From assembly GCF_011038655.2 (NCBI RefSeq), contig NZ_CP064954.1:2294001-2358000 (forward strand): a stretch of DNA of 64,000 nt, in the 5' to 3' direction. Within the stretch, counting starts at the first letter, position 1. The number at the start of each line of letters is the position of its first letter. This DNA comes from Corynebacterium lizhenjunii (GTDB lineage Bacteria; Actinomycetota; Actinomycetes; Mycobacteriales; Mycobacteriaceae). The position numbers were made by a program, and so were the translations under genes. This document shows positions 41,523-52,149 of this stretch, piece by piece. The notes under the pieces are model-generated. The model saw only the letters and a program-made list of their open reading frames with translations, searched no databases and was not told the origin of the DNA.

Positions 41523-42776
41523 CTAGCTTGCAGGTGCAGACGGCGGGGTGACCGGATCGTGGACAATGTCGCGAAGCGCCCGGGAGGCAAAGACTACGGC
41601 AAGGCTTGCGACGCCCAACGCTACGGCAAGCAATATGGTGATGCGCCAGCCCACATGATCCAACAACACACCAGCTAAGCCGGCGCCGAGGATAGGAGTC
41701 AGGCCGATGATTAACCCGAAGGCGGCGCCCACCCGGCCTTGGAGGTTATCCGGGGTGGCGATCATCTGGCTGGAGCCCAATACGGCGTTGCTGGCGATTG
41801 TCGGCAGGGTCCATACTGCAAGTAGGGCGCCAACGACCATCCAATGGTCCATGATGCTCAGGCATGACATGACCACTGTGTTGACCGTGGCAGCCAGGAT
41901 AAGGATCCGGTGGCTTGAGAGTGCTTTGCGTAGTCGCCCCGAAATAAGACCGCCGCCCACCATGCCAACTGAGAAACACGCGAAGACTGCGCCCACATGC
42001 CATGTAGGTTGGTCTGAATCCAAGATATTGAGCTCAACGGCGTTAATCACCAAAAAAGAACTCAGCCCGTCGAGTGTCCACAGCGCTAATATCGCGCGTA
42101 TGCCGGGGTGGCGGGCTACCCACCGCAGTCCAGCGGTGCTGCGCTCCCAGAACTGCTTCAACGTATTGGCCACCCCGGGGGCTGCGTCATCGCTAGCCTC
42201 CGCTTCTAAGTCACCATGGATAAAGCGCGCGCCGATAGCGACGATGGCAAAGCCCAGGATGTCCACCACAAAGGGCAGCGCCCGCAACGCGGTAAAAAGG
42301 AATACCGATAACGGCGCGGCGGCGATCTGGATGATTGAATCGCGGGTTTCGTTGAGCGATAGGGCCTCGTTGAGCTCGCGATCATCGACAATGAACGGCA
42401 GGATGGCATTGGTGAGGTTGCCAAAGATTCCCCCGATGGCGCCGTACCCTACGGCCACTGCCACCAGCGCCACGAAACCCATGCGGTCCGCGAGCAAAAG
42501 CCCAACGGTGAGGACGGAAAGCACTATGCGGCACAGTGCATTGATAACCATCAGGCGACGCTTGGGGTAAAAGTCAACCACCCATGAGCCGCCAAGCATC
42601 GCGACAAAGCGCGCCAGGGCCATCAGCGCGGCAACGAAGCCGGTCTGCTTCACATCATTGGTCACAGAGTAGGCCAGCAGCGTCATCGCCGCGAACACAA
42701 TCTGCCGGGCAATCTCCCCCGACATGTCCGCCACAAACCAGCTGCGGTAACTGGGGTTGGTTCTAAATAGTGCCAA
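41523..42776 (-). CDS. MFS exporter (drug-efflux-like, DHA3 type)
   Basis: The 417-residue product has twelve predicted membrane helices and the layout of the MefA/DHA3 branch: short N-terminus (ALFRTNPSYRSWFVADMSGEIARQIVFAAMTLLAY), VVDFYPKRRLMVINALCRIVLSVL in place of motif A, LSLNETRDSIIQIAAAPLSVFLF, and the later IATPDNLQGRVGAAFGLIIGLTPILGAGLAGVLLDHVGWR. Substrates could be macrolides or peptides, but cannot be told. The TAG stop falls in a 29-base block (CGGCTAGCTTGCAGG...) that occurs again about 36 bases downstream. Confidence 0.85.
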   Translation of the reverse strand: MALFRTNPSYRSWFVADMSGEIARQIVFAAMTLLAYSVTNDVKQTGFVAALMALARFVAMLGGSWVVDFYPKRRLMVINALCRIVLSVLTVGLLLADRMGFVALVAVAVGYGAIGGIFGNLTNAILPFIVDDRELNEALSLNETRDSIIQIAAAPLSVFLFTALRALPFVVDILGFAIVAIGARFIHGDLEAEASDDAAPGVANTLKQFWERSTAGLRWVARHPGIRAILALWTLDGLSSFLVINAVELNILDSDQPTWHVGAVFACFSVGMVGGGLISGRLRKALSSHRILILAATVNTVVMSCLSIMDHWMVVGALLAVWTLPTIASNAVLGSSQMIATPDNLQGRVGAAFGLIIGLTPILGAGLAGVLLDHVGWRITILLAVALGVASLAVVFASRALRDIVHDPVTPPSAPAS

Positions 42777-42956
42777 CGTGTTTGAGCTTTCTCTCAGGGC
42801 TCTTTCCGGGGCTGAACTCTAGATTCGCTCACTCTACCGGAATTGCGAACCACGATAGGGCGGGGTGCTGAAGACAGGATATGGGGATGATACCAGATAT
42901 AGAGCACCCCAAAAGCTAGAACTGAGGGGGTGACGAACGACAGAGTCAGCTAGCGC
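42777..42956. other. gap upstream of the MFS gene, no gene seen
   Basis: It holds the MFS promoter on the minus strand (GAAAGAGCC-type ribosome site near 42795). Nothing else is recognised. Confidence 0.4.
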
Positions 42957-43064
42957 GCAGCGCAAGCAGACGTGCAGCGCAAGCAGGCGTGCAGCGCAAG
43001 CAGGCGCGCAGCGCAAGCAAGCACGCAACACAAGACGGCGCGCAGCGCAAGTAAGCGCGCAGCC
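42957..43064. repeat. 17-bp tandem array, six units
   Basis: Units of the form GCAGCGCAAGCAGGCGT run from 42957 to 43058, with part of a seventh. It stands just beyond the end of hspR, in the gap between convergently transcribed or terminated units. Confidence 0.85.
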
Positions 43065-43116
43065 GCGCGGGGTGGTGGGGCACCCCGCGGGTTCGCGAGA
43101 TCGCGGCGAAAGCGCG

Positions 43117-43533
43117 TTAGCGCTCGCGCTGGCGGCGCGGCTTCCACATCACCACCGAGGTCGAGCGCGGGACGTGGACCAGCTCGCCGCCGCGAGCACT
43201 GCGCGCGGCCTGAGCATTTTGGGCAGCTTGGGCGAGATCACGGCGCAGTTGGTGGACTTCTTCGAGCAGGGCATCGCGCTCGGCGGCGAGCTGGTCGCGC
43301 TGCTCGCGCAGCTGGATAATTGCCTTGATGCCAGCTAGGTTGACGCCCTCGTCTTGGGAGAGCTCCTGAATTTTGCGCAAGGTCGCAATGTCGCGCTCCG
43401 AATAACGGCGCCCGCCGCCGGAGGTGCGTGCGGGGGTGACCAGGCCCAGGCGGTCATAGGTGCGCAGGGTCTGCGCGTGCATGCCAGAGAGCTCCGCGGC
43501 GACGGAAATGACGTACATCTTGGAGTTATTCAT
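43117..43533 (-). CDS. hspR: HspR heat-shock repressor
   Basis: The 138-residue MerR-family repressor binds HAIR sites with DnaK as corepressor. Its winged-helix start is YVISVAAELSGMHAQTLRTYDRLGLVTPARTSGGGRRYSERDIATLRKIQ, followed by a coiled coil (INLAGIK-type helix, LREQRDQLAAERDALLEEVHQLRRDL). It follows dnaJ by 9 bases. Predicted targets in this window are the HAIR boxes above dnaK and clpB, so the operon represses itself. Confidence 0.95.
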   Translation of the reverse strand: MNNSKMYVISVAAELSGMHAQTLRTYDRLGLVTPARTSGGGRRYSERDIATLRKIQELSQDEGVNLAGIKAIIQLREQRDQLAAERDALLEEVHQLRRDLAQAAQNAQAARSARGGELVHVPRSTSVVMWKPRRQRER

Positions 43534-43542
43534 GCTTGCCTC

Positions 43543-44730
43543 CTACTGGTTTCGCGCCCCGGCCCAGCCGGCGCGGGGGCTAAAGCCGGATTCCTTCTCC
43601 GCTTGCGCATAGGTGCGCAGGGCACTCATCGCACCGGCGTCCAGGCGCTCGGGTACGGTGACCTGCACTGTTACCAGCAGGTCGCCCGTGGTGCCGCCGC
43701 GCTTGCCGATGCCCCTTCCACGCACCCTTAGCGTCCGCCCGTCAGGGGTTCCAGGTTGGATTTTCAGCCGTACTGGCTGGTCCAGGGTGGGCACAGTGAT
43801 GGTGTCGCCGAGGGCAAGTTCGGCAAAGGATACAGGGACGGTCAGCAACAAGTCATTGCCGTCGCGCTCAAAGAGCGGATCGGGTTTAACGGTGACGGAG
43901 ACGAAGAGGTCGCCAGCGGGGGTGCCGTTGGGCCCGGCTTCGCCTTGGCCGGCAAGGCGAACCTTTTGGCCGTCTTCGACACCGGCGGGGATGCGCACGG
44001 TAATCGAGCGGGTGCGGTGCACGGTGCCGGTGGCGGAGCACTCTGGACAGGGGTCGGTAATTTTGTGCCCGGTGCCGTCGCAGTCGCTGCACGGTGCAGA
44101 AAAGCCGAAAGCGCCGCGGTTTTTACTGGTAAAACCGGAGCCGTTACAAGTTCCACATGTGCTGGGTGTGCCGGAGGTGGAGCCTGAGCCGTGGCAAGCG
44201 GTGCATGGGGCGTTGCCGCTTAGTTGGAGCGGGAGCGTGGTTCCTTTCGCCGCTTCGCGGAATTCCAGGGTGACGTCCGTTTCGACGTCTGCCCCCCGCG
44301 ACGGCCGAGCTGCGTGGCCACTACCAGCGCCGCGGTTGAAAACGCCACCGAAGATATCCCCAAGACCACTGCCTTGAGCCGCTCCTCCAGCGGCGCCGAG
44401 AATGTCGGAGAGGTCGAAGTCCCGCGCGCCGCGCCCCGACGCCCGAAACCCGCCGGGAAAGCCGGCGCCTCCTGCCCCAAAGCCGCCGCGCGCAATCATG
44501 GCTTTGAATTCGTCGTATTCTTTGCGGTCTTGCGGATCCCCGAGGACTTCGTAGGCTTCCGCCACGCGCTTAAAGCGGTCCAGTTTGGCTGGATCATCCG
44601 GGTGGGTATCTGGGTGGTTATCGCGCGCTAGCTTGCGGTAGGCGCGTTTAATCTCATCTGCGGACGCTTTTTGGGAGACCCCCAGGTCCGCGTAATAGTC
44701 CTTTTCAGCCCATTCAGGTTTTGCACTCAC
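43543..44730 (-). CDS. dnaJ: DnaJ co-chaperone
   Basis: The 395-residue protein has a J domain ([37 protein letters not shown], with the HPD signature), a Gly-Phe-rich linker with [14 protein letters not shown], four zinc-finger motifs ([32 protein letters not shown]) and the C-terminal substrate domain. It stimulates DnaK ATPase and delivers clients. GTG start, with GGGGGAGAT upstream. A terminator-like hairpin and its own A+T-rich leader separate it from grpE, so dnaJ-hspR may also be transcribed alone. A motif copy encodes RGIGKRGG (43703). Confidence 0.97.
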   Translation of the reverse strand: MSAKPEWAEKDYYADLGVSQKASADEIKRAYRKLARDNHPDTHPDDPAKLDRFKRVAEAYEVLGDPQDRKEYDEFKAMIARGGFGAGGAGFPGGFRASGRGARDFDLSDILGAAGGAAQGSGLGDIFGGVFNRGAGSGHAARPSRGADVETDVTLEFREAAKGTTLPLQLSGNAPCTACHGSGSTSGTPSTCGTCNGSGFTSKNRGAFGFSAPCSDCDGTGHKITDPCPECSATGTVHRTRSITVRIPAGVEDGQKVRLAGQGEAGPNGTPAGDLFVSVTVKPDPLFERDGNDLLLTVPVSFAELALGDTITVPTLDQPVRLKIQPGTPDGRTLRVRGRGIGKRGGTTGDLLVTVQVTVPERLDAGAMSALRTYAQAEKESGFSPRAGWAGARNQ

Positions 44731-44737
44731 TGGGCAT

Positions 44738-44805
44738 CTCCCCCTTTCAGTGGAGTATCGGGAAAACTTTATGGCTAACTAAAATAAATTTATTCTAAAA
44801 AGTAT
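44738..44805 (-). promoter_or_regulatory. A+T-rich leader and possible internal promoter of dnaJ-hspR
   Basis: Between the grpE-dnaJ hairpin and the dnaJ start the sequence turns A+T-rich, with a 12-base palindrome AATAAATTTATT (44784-44795) and a -10-like GATACT near 44755 on the minus strand. Confidence 0.4.
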
Positions 44806-44837
44806 GGCGCCGGGAGGCTCAGGGCCCGCCCGGCGCC
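44806..44837 (-). terminator. hairpin between grpE and dnaJ
   Basis: GGCGCCGGG pairs perfectly with CCCGGCGCC around a 14-base loop; on the minus strand ACTTTTTAG follows. It would attenuate transcription from dnaK into dnaJ-hspR. Confidence 0.6.
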
Positions 44838-44844
44838 GCTAACG

Positions 44845-44883
44845 GAGTTGACCGTCAGAGTCGACCGTAAGAGTCGACTGTCA
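44845..44883. repeat. three 13-bp tandem repeats after grpE
   Basis: GAGTTGACCGTCA, GAGTCGACCGTAA and GAGTCGACTGTCA in direct succession, between the grpE stop and the hairpin. They could be a protein-binding array. Confidence 0.8.
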
Positions 44884-44902
44884 GAACCAACCGCCGGGTG
44901 GG

Positions 44903-45718
44903 CTACTGCTCGCTCGGGGTTTCGACGCTGGCAGCAGGTGCATCAGCGATAATGACCATCGCGGTGCGGATGAGCTTGTCACCCACGCGGTAGCCACGGC
45001 GCAAGATGGTGCCCAGCACCTGTTCGCCGCCGGAGGAGAGATCCTGGACGGCCTCGTGAATCTCCGGGTCGAAGGCGTCGCCCTCATCGCCGAAAGACTC
45101 CACATTCTGGCCACGCAAGATGGCGCTCAACTTATCCGCAATGGCCTTGAGTGGGCCCTCATCAAGGTCGCCGTGCTGGCGGGCTAGTTCCAAGTCATCG
45201 AGGATGGGCAGGAACTCGCCCAGTACCTTAGCCTTTGCAGTTTCCACCACTGCCTGGCGCTCGCGTTCAGTACGGCGGCGGTAGTTGGTGTATTCCGCAT
45301 TGAGGCGTTGGAGGTCCTCGGTGCGCTCGGCAAGCTGTGCCTGCAGCGCGGCGATAGCGTCGGCCTCGGCGGCGTCAGCTTCGCCTGTCTCAGCCGCGTC
45401 ACTAGCAGCGTCAGCCCCAGCGACGGTGGCGTCGCTAGCGGCGTCGGCAGCGGCGTCAGCCGCTGCGCCGGTAGCAGAGTCAGGGAACTCGGCGTCGGCC
45501 AGGGCGGCCTCGAGGTCGGCCTCCAAGGTGGGGTCAAGCTCGGGCTCAGAAGGAGCTCCAGTGCCGGGCTCGGCGCCAGGAACCTCGGCGCCGGGAGCCT
45601 CGGCACCGGAAGCGGCATCGGCAGCTTCGGCAGCAGAAGCAGCGGCTTCGGCCTGCTCCGGGGAGGTAGCCTCCGGGTCTGTGTTATCCGGGTGGCCCGG
45701 ATCCTGCGGGGTAGTCAT
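44903..45718 (-). CDS. grpE: GrpE nucleotide exchange factor with long Ala/Asp-rich head
   Basis: GrpE releases ADP from DnaK. The C-terminal 150 residues are standard: [31 protein letters not shown] is the long helix, [15 protein letters not shown] the core, and [11 protein letters not shown] the end of the beta domain. The first 110 residues are low complexity (Ala, Asp, Glu, Gly, Pro), much longer than in relatives, and contain LADAE and AADAASGA, both dispersed-motif reads. It follows dnaK by 5 bases. Confidence 0.96.
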   Translation of the reverse strand: MTTPQDPGHPDNTDPEATSPEQAEAAASAAEAADAASGAEAPGAEVPGAEPGTGAPSEPELDPTLEADLEAALADAEFPDSATGAAADAAADAASDATVAGADAASDAAETGEADAAEADAIAALQAQLAERTEDLQRLNAEYTNYRRRTERERQAVVETAKAKVLGEFLPILDDLELARQHGDLDEGPLKAIADKLSAILRGQNVESFGDEGDAFDPEIHEAVQDLSSGGEQVLGTILRRGYRVGDKLIRTAMVIIADAPAASVETPSEQ

Positions 45719-45723
45719 GGAGA

Positions 45724-47586
<1,863 letters not shown>

Positions 47587-47643
47587 AATGTTCTCCTTTG
47601 TTGTCTGGGATTCGTGTTTTTGTTCAGCCACCCTTGCGGCGGC

Positions 47644-47664
47644 CTTGACTGTAGGTGACTCAAC
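47644..47664. promoter_or_regulatory. HAIR operator 1 of dnaK
   Basis: CTTGACT-N7-ACTCAAC, in the leader about 58 bases before the ATG. Confidence 0.8.
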
Positions 47665-47718
47665 TTCCGCCGAGCACGTTGGCCACTCTAACAGAAGTCC
47701 GCGCCGCAGTTCCACAAA

Positions 47719-47739
47719 CCTGAGCGCGTGCCACTCAAC
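47719..47739. promoter_or_regulatory. HAIR operator 2 of dnaK
   Basis: CCTGAGC-N7-ACTCAAC, just downstream of the SigH -10, across the predicted start of transcription. Confidence 0.75.
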
Positions 47740-47743
47740 CCTT

Positions 47744-47772
47744 ATAACGGCACTCCTTCCAAAGTTGTTCCC
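47744..47772 (-). promoter_or_regulatory. SigH-type promoter of dnaK
   Basis: On the minus strand GGGAAC, then CGTTAT, with 18 bases between GGAAC and GTT, the same spacing as at clpB. Confidence 0.75.
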
Positions 47773-47784
47773 GGTACGCTCAAC
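47764..47784. promoter_or_regulatory. HAIR operator 3 of dnaK (weaker)
   Basis: GTTGTTC-N7-GCTCAAC; the left arm is degenerate. It covers the -35 of the SigH promoter. The motif copy at 47793 follows closely, as at clpB. Confidence 0.6.
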
Positions 47785-47792
47785 TTTTTGCT

Positions 47793-47805
47793 TGCCGATG
47801 CCCCC
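47793..47805 (-). repeat. dispersed motif, intergenic copy above dnaK
   Basis: Exact TGCCGATGCCCCC, 8 bases beyond the third HAIR box. Confidence 0.85.
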
Positions 47806-47869
47806 TTACCCCCATCCCCGCAGGTCATAGGCCCGAAAATTTTTCTGCCGGAAGTGGTGGAAAAGGTGA

Positions 47870-47951
47870 AAACCTGCGGGAGGGGGAAGGGGTGGGCTGG
47901 AGGCGAAAACCTGCGGGAGGGGGAAGGGGTGGGCTGGAGGGGGCATCGGCA
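47870..47951. repeat. 38-bp duplication ending in a dispersed-motif copy
   Basis: GAAAACCTGCGGGAGGGGG and GGGTGGGCTGGAGG recur as a block at about 47868 and 47905. The second block runs straight into an exact GGGGGCATCGGCA at 47939-47951. Next to it GGAGCGGCCGACGGCAAACT is also doubled (47978-48012). Confidence 0.75.
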
Positions 47952-48061
47952 GACTAGGGCGGGACGGCGGCAAACTTGGAGCGGCCGACGGCAAACTAGG
48001 AGCGGCCGACGGCGCGGCCCAAGGGGACCGAAGGCGCAGCGCGGGGCGAGGAAGAGGCATA

Positions 48062-48090
48062 TTGACGCGGGGGCGCAAACGGGATATTTT
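48062..48090 (+). promoter_or_regulatory. promoter-like sequence in the dnaK-putA gap
   Basis: TTGACG, 17 bases, TATTTT on the plus strand, about 440 bases before putA. The long leader it implies would cover a 38-codon ORF (48195-48311). Confidence 0.45.
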
Positions 48091-48194
48091 TTAAGCGGCC
48101 TAAAGGTAATACGGAACACGTTTCCGCAGCAGGATAACTCAAGTAACCTGGGCCGTACCGGAACACGAACGCACAGGAAAGGGCACCCGCCGCG

Positions 48195-48311
48195 ATGAAT
48201 GCCGCAACGCATATGGCAACGCATATGGCTGAAGCGACACTCGCGCGCACCCGCCGCCAAGGCGACCGACCCCCGGTAAACCAGTACCTACAAGGGCGCA
48301 CGCACCCGTGA
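48195..48311 (+). CDS. possible 38-residue leader ORF
   Basis: ATG to TGA, reading MNAATHMATHMAEATLARTR and ending GRTHP. GGAAAGG lies 17 bases upstream, too far for a normal ribosome site. It is included only because it follows the promoter at 48062 and the 945-base gap otherwise has no gene. It may be chance. Confidence 0.15.
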   Translation: MNAATHMATHMAEATLARTRRQGDRPPVNQYLQGRTHP

Positions 48312-48532
48312 GGCCCCCTCAAGTGCAGCCACTGCCCCGCCGCTAACGCGGCGCGCGGCAGAGCCAACTCTTACTGTCCCAATGCCCCAAACCACCACGG
48401 CCTGGCACGCCAGCCAGCAGCGTGGTGCACGTTATGGAGCTTTGAAAACCATTCCAAGCGCTTGACCGGCAACCGGGTACCGGAACGGGAACCGACACCG
48501 GGCGGCGCAACACTGTAGAGGTACGAACACCA

Positions 48533-51500
48533 ATGACTGAACCCGCATACACCCGTCTGCCAGAATCCGACGACATGGACGCCATTGTTGAAGCCGCCGT
48601 AGAGCGCGCCCACAAGTGGCTCGCCGCCAGCGACGGCGAACAAGACAAAGGCACCGAGCAGCTAGCGGACCTGCTGCGCGACGAAGACGGCGTGAAGTTC
48701 ACCATGGACTTCGTCGACCGCGTCATGCGCCCCGAAGACAACACCGTGGCCGCCAACGCCCTGCGTGTAGTCACCCAAGAATTTGATCCCTCCTTCCTGG
48801 GCCTTATCAACGGCACCCTGGTGGGCCTGGGCGGCTTTGTGGGCCCCATCCTGCCCAACCTGGTCATGCCGCTAGCCCGCCTGCGCATGCGCCAGATGGT
48901 GGGACACTTGGTGCTCGACGCGGAATCCGACTCGCTAAACAAACTGCTGGACAAGGCAGCAGAATCCGGCGAGCACCTCAACCTCAACCTGCTGGGCGAG
49001 GCCGTGCTGGGCGAAGACGAGGCCCGCTCGCGCGCACAGCGCACCCTGGACCTGATCAAGAACCCGCGCGTGACATATGTGTCCGTGAAGGCCTCCTCCA
49101 TGGTGGCGCAGCTCAACCACTGGGACATCGACGGCTCCGTGGAGCGCCTGAAGGAGCGCCTGCGCCCGCTGTACGAAGAAGCAGTCTCGCGCTCCCCGCA
49201 CGTGTTCATCAACCTGGACATGGAGGAATACCACGACCTCCACCTGACCATTCGCCTATTCAAGGAACTGCTGTCCGAACCGGCATTTAAGAACCTGGAA
49301 GCTGGCATTGTGCTGCAGGCCTACCTGCCGGATACGTTTGAGGCTTTGCAGGAGCTGGCGGAGTTTGGTGTGCAGCGCGTGGCAGAAGGCGGCGCGCCGA
49401 TCAAGATCCGTATTGTCAAGGGCGCGAACCTTTCCATGGAGCACGTCCAGGGCGAAATCCACGGCTGGCCGGTGGCCACCTACACCGACAAGCAAGAAGT
49501 AGACGCCAACTACTACCGCCTGCTGGACTTCATTGTGCGCGAGGAGTACGCCGACGCCGTGCGCATTGGTGTAGCCACCCACAACCTGTTTACCGCCGCC
49601 ACCGCCTACGAGCTGGCTAATAAGCGCGGCGTGGTGCGCATGCTGGACTCGGAGATGCTCCAGGGCATGTCGCCGGCCCAGCAGGCAGCCGTGCGCCAGG
49701 TCTACGAGGGCCGCCAGATCCTCTACACCCCCGTGGTGCACAAGGAAGACTTTGACGTGGCTGTGTCCTACCTGGTGCGCCGCCTGGAGGAGAACTCGGC
49801 GACGCAGAACTTCCTCTACGCGCTGTTTGCGCCGGAGGAAAAGGACGCGCTGAACGACAATCTGACCCCGATTGAGCAGCAGGAGCGCGTCTACCGCCGG
49901 GCGGTGGAGCGCCGCTGGGAGACCTTCGCTGGCCCCAACCGCACCCAGGACCGCGCCGCTGAGTCTGAAGCCGGCGAAGGCCGCCAGGCGCCGAAGACCG
50001 GGCGTTTTAGCAACGAGCCGGATACCGACCCGGCGCTGGCCGCCAACCGCGCCTGGGGCCTGGCTGCACTGGCTAAGGACCCGGGCCACCACGGCATCGA
50101 CGAGGTCACCGACCCGGCCGAGGTAGAAACCGCCGTGGCCAAGGCCAAGTCCCTGGCCGCCGACTGGGCCGCCAAGTCCGGTGACGAGCGCGCCCAGGTG
50201 CTCGAGACCGTGGCCGACAAGCTGGCAGATAACCGCGACCGCCTGATCAACGTCGCCGCCTATGAGGCGAATAAGACCATTGACCAGACCGACCCGGAAA
50301 TCTCCGAGGCCATCGACTTTGCCACCTACTACGCAGCCTCCGCCCGCCTGCTGGATGAAGCCCGCTCCGTGTTCACCCCGCACGAGGTCACCGTGGTGAC
50401 CCCGCCGTGGAACTTCCCCATCGCCATCCCGGTCGGCGGCATGCTCTCCGCTTTGGCGGCTGGCTCCACCGTGATTATCAAGCCCGCCCCGCAGGTGGTG
50501 CACTGCGCCAAGCTGGCTGTAGAGTGCATCCATCTTGCCCTGGAGGAGCACGGCCTGGACCGCGACCTGGTGCAGCTGGTGCTTACCGATGAAGGCGAAG
50601 CCGGCAAGGCCCTGATCTCCCACCCGGATGTCGATGCCGTGATCCTCACGGGTGCTTCCGACACCGGCGCGCTGTTCCGCTCCTGGCGTCCGGAGATGAA
50701 CCTCATGGCGGAGACCTCCGGTAAGAACGCCATGATCATCACTCCGGCCGCTGACCCGGACCTGGCCATTGCGGACCTGTACCACTCCGCCTTTGCTCAC
50801 TCCGGCCAGAAGTGTTCTGCGTCCTCCCTGGTCATCTTCGTGGGTGCGGCTGGCACCTCTGACCGTTTGCGCAATCAGCTTCTCGATGCCGTCAAGACCC
50901 TCAAGGTTGGCCCCGGCTACGACATCACCACCACCATGAACGGCCTGGCAGAGGCCCCTGGCGAGAAGCTGCTGCGCGGCCTGACCACCCTGGAGCCGGG
51001 CGAGAAGTGGCTGCTCAAGCCGGAAAAGCTCAACGAGGAGGGCACCCTGTGGTCCCCGGGCATCCGCGATGGTGTCAAGCCCGGCTCCTGGTACCACCTC
51101 AACGAGTGCTTCGGCCCCGTGCTGGGCATCATGCACGCCGAGACCCTGGAGCAGGCCGTGGCCTGGCAAAACTCCACCGGTTACGGCCTGACCGGCGGCA
51201 TCCACTCCCTCGACGACGCTGAGATCGAGTACTGGATCGACAACGTGGAGGTGGGCAACGCCTACGTCAACCGCGGTATCACCGGCGCGATTGTGCAGCG
51301 CCAGTCCTTCGGCGGCTGGAAGAAGTCCGTCATGGGCCCGGGCGCCAAGGCCGGCGGGCCTAACTACGTGGCCCAGATGGGCACGTGGTCTGAAGGCGAG
51401 CTCAAGCCGCGCAACGTTGACATCCAGGCTGCCACGGCCAAGAAGCTGCGGGGTCTGAGTGAGCGCCTGCGCGATGCCATCAGCGAAGAGGACATCGCCT

Positions 51501-52009
51501 GGCTGTGGCGCGCCGCTGAGCTAGACCAGCTGGCCTGGCAGGAAGAGTTCGGCCGCGAGCATGACCGCACCGGCCTGGTCTCCGAGGCCAACATCTTCCG
51601 CTACCGCCCGCTGCTGGACAAGCTGCGCATCCGCATCGGCGAAGGCTACGCCCTGCGCGACATCGCCCGCCAGGAACTGGCCGCCGCCATTACCGGCACC
51701 GCAGTGGAGTTCTCCGCCCCGGCTGGCATCGCTGAAGAGCTGAGCAAGCACGGCTTTAACGTCCGCACCCTGGACGCGGAGGCTTTTGCCCGCGAGCTCT
51801 CCCGCGCGGCTTCCTCGCGCGTGCGCGCCCTGGGTGCCGTTGAAGACGAAGCCCGCCTGGCTGCCGTGGAGTCCAACTCCGTCATCCTGGACCAGCCCGT
51901 GCTTGCCGATGGCCGCCGCGAACTGCTGCCCTACCTGCTAGAGCAGGCAGTGTCCATCACCATGCACCGCTTCGGCATCATTCGCTCCGTCGCCGGCATC
52001 GAGCGCTAA
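48533..52009 (+). CDS. putA: bifunctional proline dehydrogenase / P5C dehydrogenase
   Basis: PutA oxidises proline to glutamate in two steps. The 1158-residue product has the FAD-dependent proline dehydrogenase barrel (TLDLIKNPRVTYVSVKASSM, then IKIRIVKGANLSMEH, ATHNLFTAATAYELA and YTPVVHKEDFDVAVSYLVRRL) and the NAD aldehyde dehydrogenase domain: TPPWNFPIAIPVGGM, IIKPAPQ, ILTGASDTGALFRSW, AETSGKNAM (catalytic Glu) and SGQKCSASS (catalytic Cys). No N-terminal ribbon-helix-helix domain is present, so it does not repress its own gene. A C-terminal region of about 170 residues follows, as in other long PutA forms. Chosen ATG has only a weak ribosome site (GAGG). Confidence 0.96.
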   Translation: MTEPAYTRLPESDDMDAIVEAAVERAHKWLAASDGEQDKGTEQLADLLRDEDGVKFTMDFVDRVMRPEDNTVAANALRVVTQEFDPSFLGLINGTLVGLGGFVGPILPNLVMPLARLRMRQMVGHLVLDAESDSLNKLLDKAAESGEHLNLNLLGEAVLGEDEARSRAQRTLDLIKNPRVTYVSVKASSMVAQLNHWDIDGSVERLKERLRPLYEEAVSRSPHVFINLDMEEYHDLHLTIRLFKELLSEPAFKNLEAGIVLQAYLPDTFEALQELAEFGVQRVAEGGAPIKIRIVKGANLSMEHVQGEIHGWPVATYTDKQEVDANYYRLLDFIVREEYADAVRIGVATHNLFTAATAYELANKRGVVRMLDSEMLQGMSPAQQAAVRQVYEGRQILYTPVVHKEDFDVAVSYLVRRLEENSATQNFLYALFAPEEKDALNDNLTPIEQQERVYRRAVERRWETFAGPNRTQDRAAESEAGEGRQAPKTGRFSNEPDTDPALAANRAWGLAALAKDPGHHGIDEVTDPAEVETAVAKAKSLAADWAAKSGDERAQVLETVADKLADNRDRLINVAAYEANKTIDQTDPEISEAIDFATYYAASARLLDEARSVFTPHEVTVVTPPWNFPIAIPVGGMLSALAAGSTVIIKPAPQVVHCAKLAVECIHLALEEHGLDRDLVQLVLTDEGEAGKALISHPDVDAVILTGASDTGALFRSWRPEMNLMAETSGKNAMIITPAADPDLAIADLYHSAFAHSGQKCSASSLVIFVGAAGTSDRLRNQLLDAVKTLKVGPGYDITTTMNGLAEAPGEKLLRGLTTLEPGEKWLLKPEKLNEEGTLWSPGIRDGVKPGSWYHLNECFGPVLGIMHAETLEQAVAWQNSTGYGLTGGIHSLDDAEIEYWIDNVEVGNAYVNRGITGAIVQRQSFGGWKKSVMGPGAKAGGPNYVAQMGTWSEGELKPRNVDIQAATAKKLRGLSERLRDAISEEDIAWLWRAAELDQLAWQEEFGREHDRTGLVSEANIFRYRPLLDKLRIRIGEGYALRDIARQELAAAITGTAVEFSAPAGIAEELSKHGFNVRTLDAEAFARELSRAASSRVRALGAVEDEARLAAVESNSVILDQPVLADGRRELLPYLLEQAVSITMHRFGIIRSVAGIER

Positions 52010-52020
52010 GCCCTAGCGCC

Positions 52021-52044
52021 CCGGCCGGGTTTCCGCCCGGTCGG
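52021..52044 (+). terminator. hairpin after putA
   Basis: CCGGCCGGG pairs with CCCGGTCGG (one wobble) around a 6-base loop, 12 bases after the putA stop. No U-tract follows. The next 100 bases repeat GGCCTTGCCGGGTWTCTGG. Confidence 0.45.
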
Positions 52045-52149
52045 GTTACTGGCCTTGCCGGGTATCTGGCCTTGCCGGGTTTCTGGCCCGGCCAAACCCC
52101 AGCCCCGCCACCCTCCGCGCCCCGGCCCGCGGGTGTTTACCCCGGGGGA

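Noticed and set aside
48062..48311. Known riboswitch class upstream of putA
   Set aside because: I could not match cobalamin, c-di-AMP, glycine or M-box core motifs; only a possible promoter and short ORF remain.
49256..51205. Open frame of 649 codons on the minus strand inside putA
   Set aside because: Shadow of the G+C-rich third-position bias of putA; composition (Gly, His, Val, Gln) is typical of antisense frames.
51901..51914. GCTTGCCGATGGCC in putA as a motif copy
   Set aside because: Diverges after TGCCGATG and fits an ordinary LADG stretch; counted only in the 8-mer tally.
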